Positions 6,165-6,988 of a stretch of 6,988 bases of DNA are shown here, piece after piece. The position numbers and the translations under genes are program-made. Each line of letters begins with the position of its first letter. The first letter of the stretch is position 1. The stretch comes from an uncultured Rickettsiales bacterium. Lineage in GTDB: Bacteria > Pseudomonadota > Alphaproteobacteria > Rickettsiales > UBA1997. The notes beneath the pieces are model-generated. The model was given only the letters and a program-made list of their open reading frames with translations. It searched no databases and was not told the DNA's origin. The stretch is from positions 1 through 6,988 of the forward strand of contig CALXRO010000101.1 of the NCBI GenBank assembly GCA_944390875.1. The letters are read 5' to 3'.

Positions 6165-6490
6165 TTTATCTCTTCTGTCCATAATTTTTCCAAATTATAA
6201 TGCTTTCTAGTTTCTTCAGTAAAAAAATTAACTAAAATACTATATAAATCAAGCAATAACCAACTACTAGCTTTACCTACAACTGGTTTTGGATTTAAAC
6301 CTTTTCCTTTAAGAAAAGTCCTTAAATTGTCCATAGCTGATTCAATTTGTTTATCACTATTTCCACTGCCAATTATTAATTTATCAGCTATTGATGTTTT
6401 TTTAGATATATCAATAACTTCTATATTCTCAATTTTTGTGGATTCATTTATATAGTCCAATATCAAACTTAATAACTGTTCTGAATTCAT
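6161..6490 (-). CDS. rsfS: Ribosomal silencing factor RsfS (Iojap family)
   Basis: RsfS binds ribosomal protein uL14 on the 50S subunit and blocks joining to the 30S subunit, lowering translation when nutrients are scarce. The 109 residues cover the whole Iojap/DUF143 domain: EVIDISKKTSIADKLIIGSG (24-43, the family's central strand block), DKQIESAMDNL (46-56), SWLLLDLYSILVNFF (76-90) and the C-terminal signature HYNLEKLW (97-104). Length is typical of a bacterial RsfS. In the late strand, Asn88 sits where the family often has His. The start at 6490 gives the normal N-terminus, though the bases before it (AATAATTT) hold no clear Shine-Dalgarno sequence. It heads a three-gene run with the phosphatase (ATGA overlap) and metG, preceded by a perfect TATAAT. 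In many other bacteria rsfS sits beside nadD or rlmH; neither is visible here. Confidence 0.92.
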   Translation of the reverse strand: MNSEQLLSLILDYINESTKIENIEVIDISKKTSIADKLIIGSGNSDKQIESAMDNLRTFLKGKGLNPKPVVGKASSWLLLDLYSILVNFFTEETRKHYNLEKLWTEEIK

Positions 6491-6522
6491 AAATTATTCT
6501 AATATTTAGATTAATGATATTT

Positions 6523-6551
6523 ATTATAAGAGAAAATGCAAGGAAAGATAA
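6523..6551 (-). promoter_or_regulatory. Probable promoter of the rsfS-phosphatase-metG operon
   Basis: On the minus strand a perfect TATAAT (6528-6523) is preceded, after 17 bases, by a weak -35 element TTATCT (6551-6546). Transcription would start near 6516, leaving a leader of about 25 bases before rsfS. It sits in the 139-base gap between the right-edge gene and rsfS, where a new transcript is expected. I see no convincing terminator for the upstream gene in this gap, so some read-through is possible. Confidence 0.5.
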
Positions 6552-6629
6552 GATATTAAATTAAGATGAATAATTATGATTATGGAAAATTAATTATATT
6601 AGGTTTTATATTTGGTTTTTCTTTTTTCT

Positions 6630-6988
6630 CTAGTGATTTGGTAAGGACATTTTGTACTTTTCTAATCTTTTTGAAAACCTTAGTCTATATTTTGCATATT
6701 CTTTTGCTATTAAGCCTTCTTTTAAACATTCATTTCTGCTGTTTTTATTGAAAAAAATATCAGAGACTTTTTTTATTCTATTTCTTCTGGAATTTTGGTC
6801 TAATTGTTCTAAATTTTCTAGAATTTCTTTTTGCTTTTTAATAAAATCCTTATTAATTTCCATATTATTTATCAATTCAACCTCAGGTATAGATAAAGCT
6901 AAAGTTTGTATGTCAATACAACTTTCAGGTCTATATGCTGTATCCATTGAAAAAATTGTGTTGCCTATTTTAACTTTAACATAACCTT
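6630..6988 (-). CDS. Unrecognised charged protein, C-terminal part (open at right edge)
   Basis: I do not recognise this family. A Met is present at 6947, but the frame stays open upstream to the right edge (GYVKVKIGNTIFS precedes that Met), so the true start is probably outside the window; at least 118 residues are visible, ending in TAG at 6632-6630. The first part (KVKIGNTIFSMDTAYRPESC) looks like short beta strands. From about IEVELINN-like text onward (PEVELINNMEINKDF) it becomes helical and rich in Lys, Arg, Glu and Asn. RRNRIKKVSDIFF and AKYRLRFSKRLEKYK are strongly basic and could bind nucleic acid or form a coiled coil. No signal peptide or membrane segment is visible. The minus frame is preferred because all neighbours are on this strand and the opposite frames translate to low-complexity hydrophobic sequence. 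The ending ECLKEGLIAKEY faintly recalls the C-terminal helix of staphylococcal-nuclease-like proteins, but no catalytic residues are visible and I do not rely on it. Confidence 0.6.
   Translation of the reverse strand, partial: GYVKVKIGNTIFSMDTAYRPESCIDIQTLALSIPEVELINNMEINKDFIKKQKEILENLEQLDQNSRRNRIKKVSDIFFNKNSRNECLKEGLIAKEYAKYRLRFSKRLEKYKMSLPNH

Noticed and set aside
6491..6629. Terminator or small RNA in the gap between the right-edge gene and rsfS
   Set aside because: Only a candidate promoter is visible; short AT palindromes such as ATAAT/ATTAT are what chance gives in this composition and no GC-bearing stem with a U-run is present.
6566..6751. Plus-strand hydrophobic small protein of 61 codons that could pass for a membrane peptide
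   Set aside because: It is mostly antisense to the charged minus-strand gene; Lys/Glu-rich AT-rich genes read backwards give Phe/Leu/Ile-rich frames. No ribosome binding site or promoter is convincing.
6652..6984. Plus-strand open frame of 110 codons at the right edge
   Set aside because: The same antisense effect; its Phe/Leu/Ser-rich composition lacks the pattern of a real membrane protein and its strand disagrees with the neighbours.
1..6988. CRISPR array, transposon ends, tRNA or phage module
   Set aside because: I saw no regularly spaced repeats, no transposase or integrase frame, and no cloverleaf; all large frames are housekeeping or central-metabolism genes.

Overview
This is an AT-rich window, roughly 30% G+C by eye. 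Every protein gene I can support lies on the minus strand and one RNA gene lies on the plus strand. The best guess for the host is an alphaproteobacterium with a small, AT-rich genome (Rickettsiales, Holosporales or SAR11-like). The reasons are a fused biotin carboxylase/BT/BCCP propionyl-CoA carboxylase alpha subunit close to the alphaproteobacterial and mitochondrial type, a PccB of the same type, and a zinc-knuckle-free type of methionyl-tRNA synthetase. The phylum call is inference from family resemblance.

Layout in the direction of minus-strand transcription, from the right edge to the left. (1) 6988-6630: the C-terminal part of an unrecognised, highly charged protein, open at the right edge. 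(2) 6490-3890: a tight translation operon. It holds rsfS (ribosomal silencing factor), a histidine-phosphatase-superfamily gene joined to rsfS by an ATGA stop/start overlap, and metG. A perfect TATAAT lies just upstream of rsfS. (3) 3889-3688: a 202-base gap that is not empty. It carries a plus-strand small SRP RNA (4.5S RNA, ffs) with its own near-consensus promoter, and probably the divergent promoter of the next operon. (4) 3687-1: pccB, pccA and the first 42 codons of a TRAM-domain RNA methyltransferase, closely spaced and probably one transcript.

Region 2 links ribosome dormancy and tRNA charging, and the SRP RNA beside it serves co-translational membrane targeting. In region 3-4, PccB (carboxyltransferase) and PccA (biotin carboxylase plus biotin carrier) form one acyl-CoA carboxylase, by homology making methylmalonyl-CoA from propionyl-CoA. 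However, PccB has Ile where the propionyl-specific family has Asp, so acyl-chain specificity is open.

I found no mobile element, CRISPR array, tRNA or rRNA, and nothing that looks like an undescribed multi-gene system. The most interesting items are the SRP RNA, which ends inside the metG stop codon on the opposite strand and has a base change in its core, the substrate-position change in PccB, motif departures in PccA, the insertions in MetG and the unidentified gene at the right edge.
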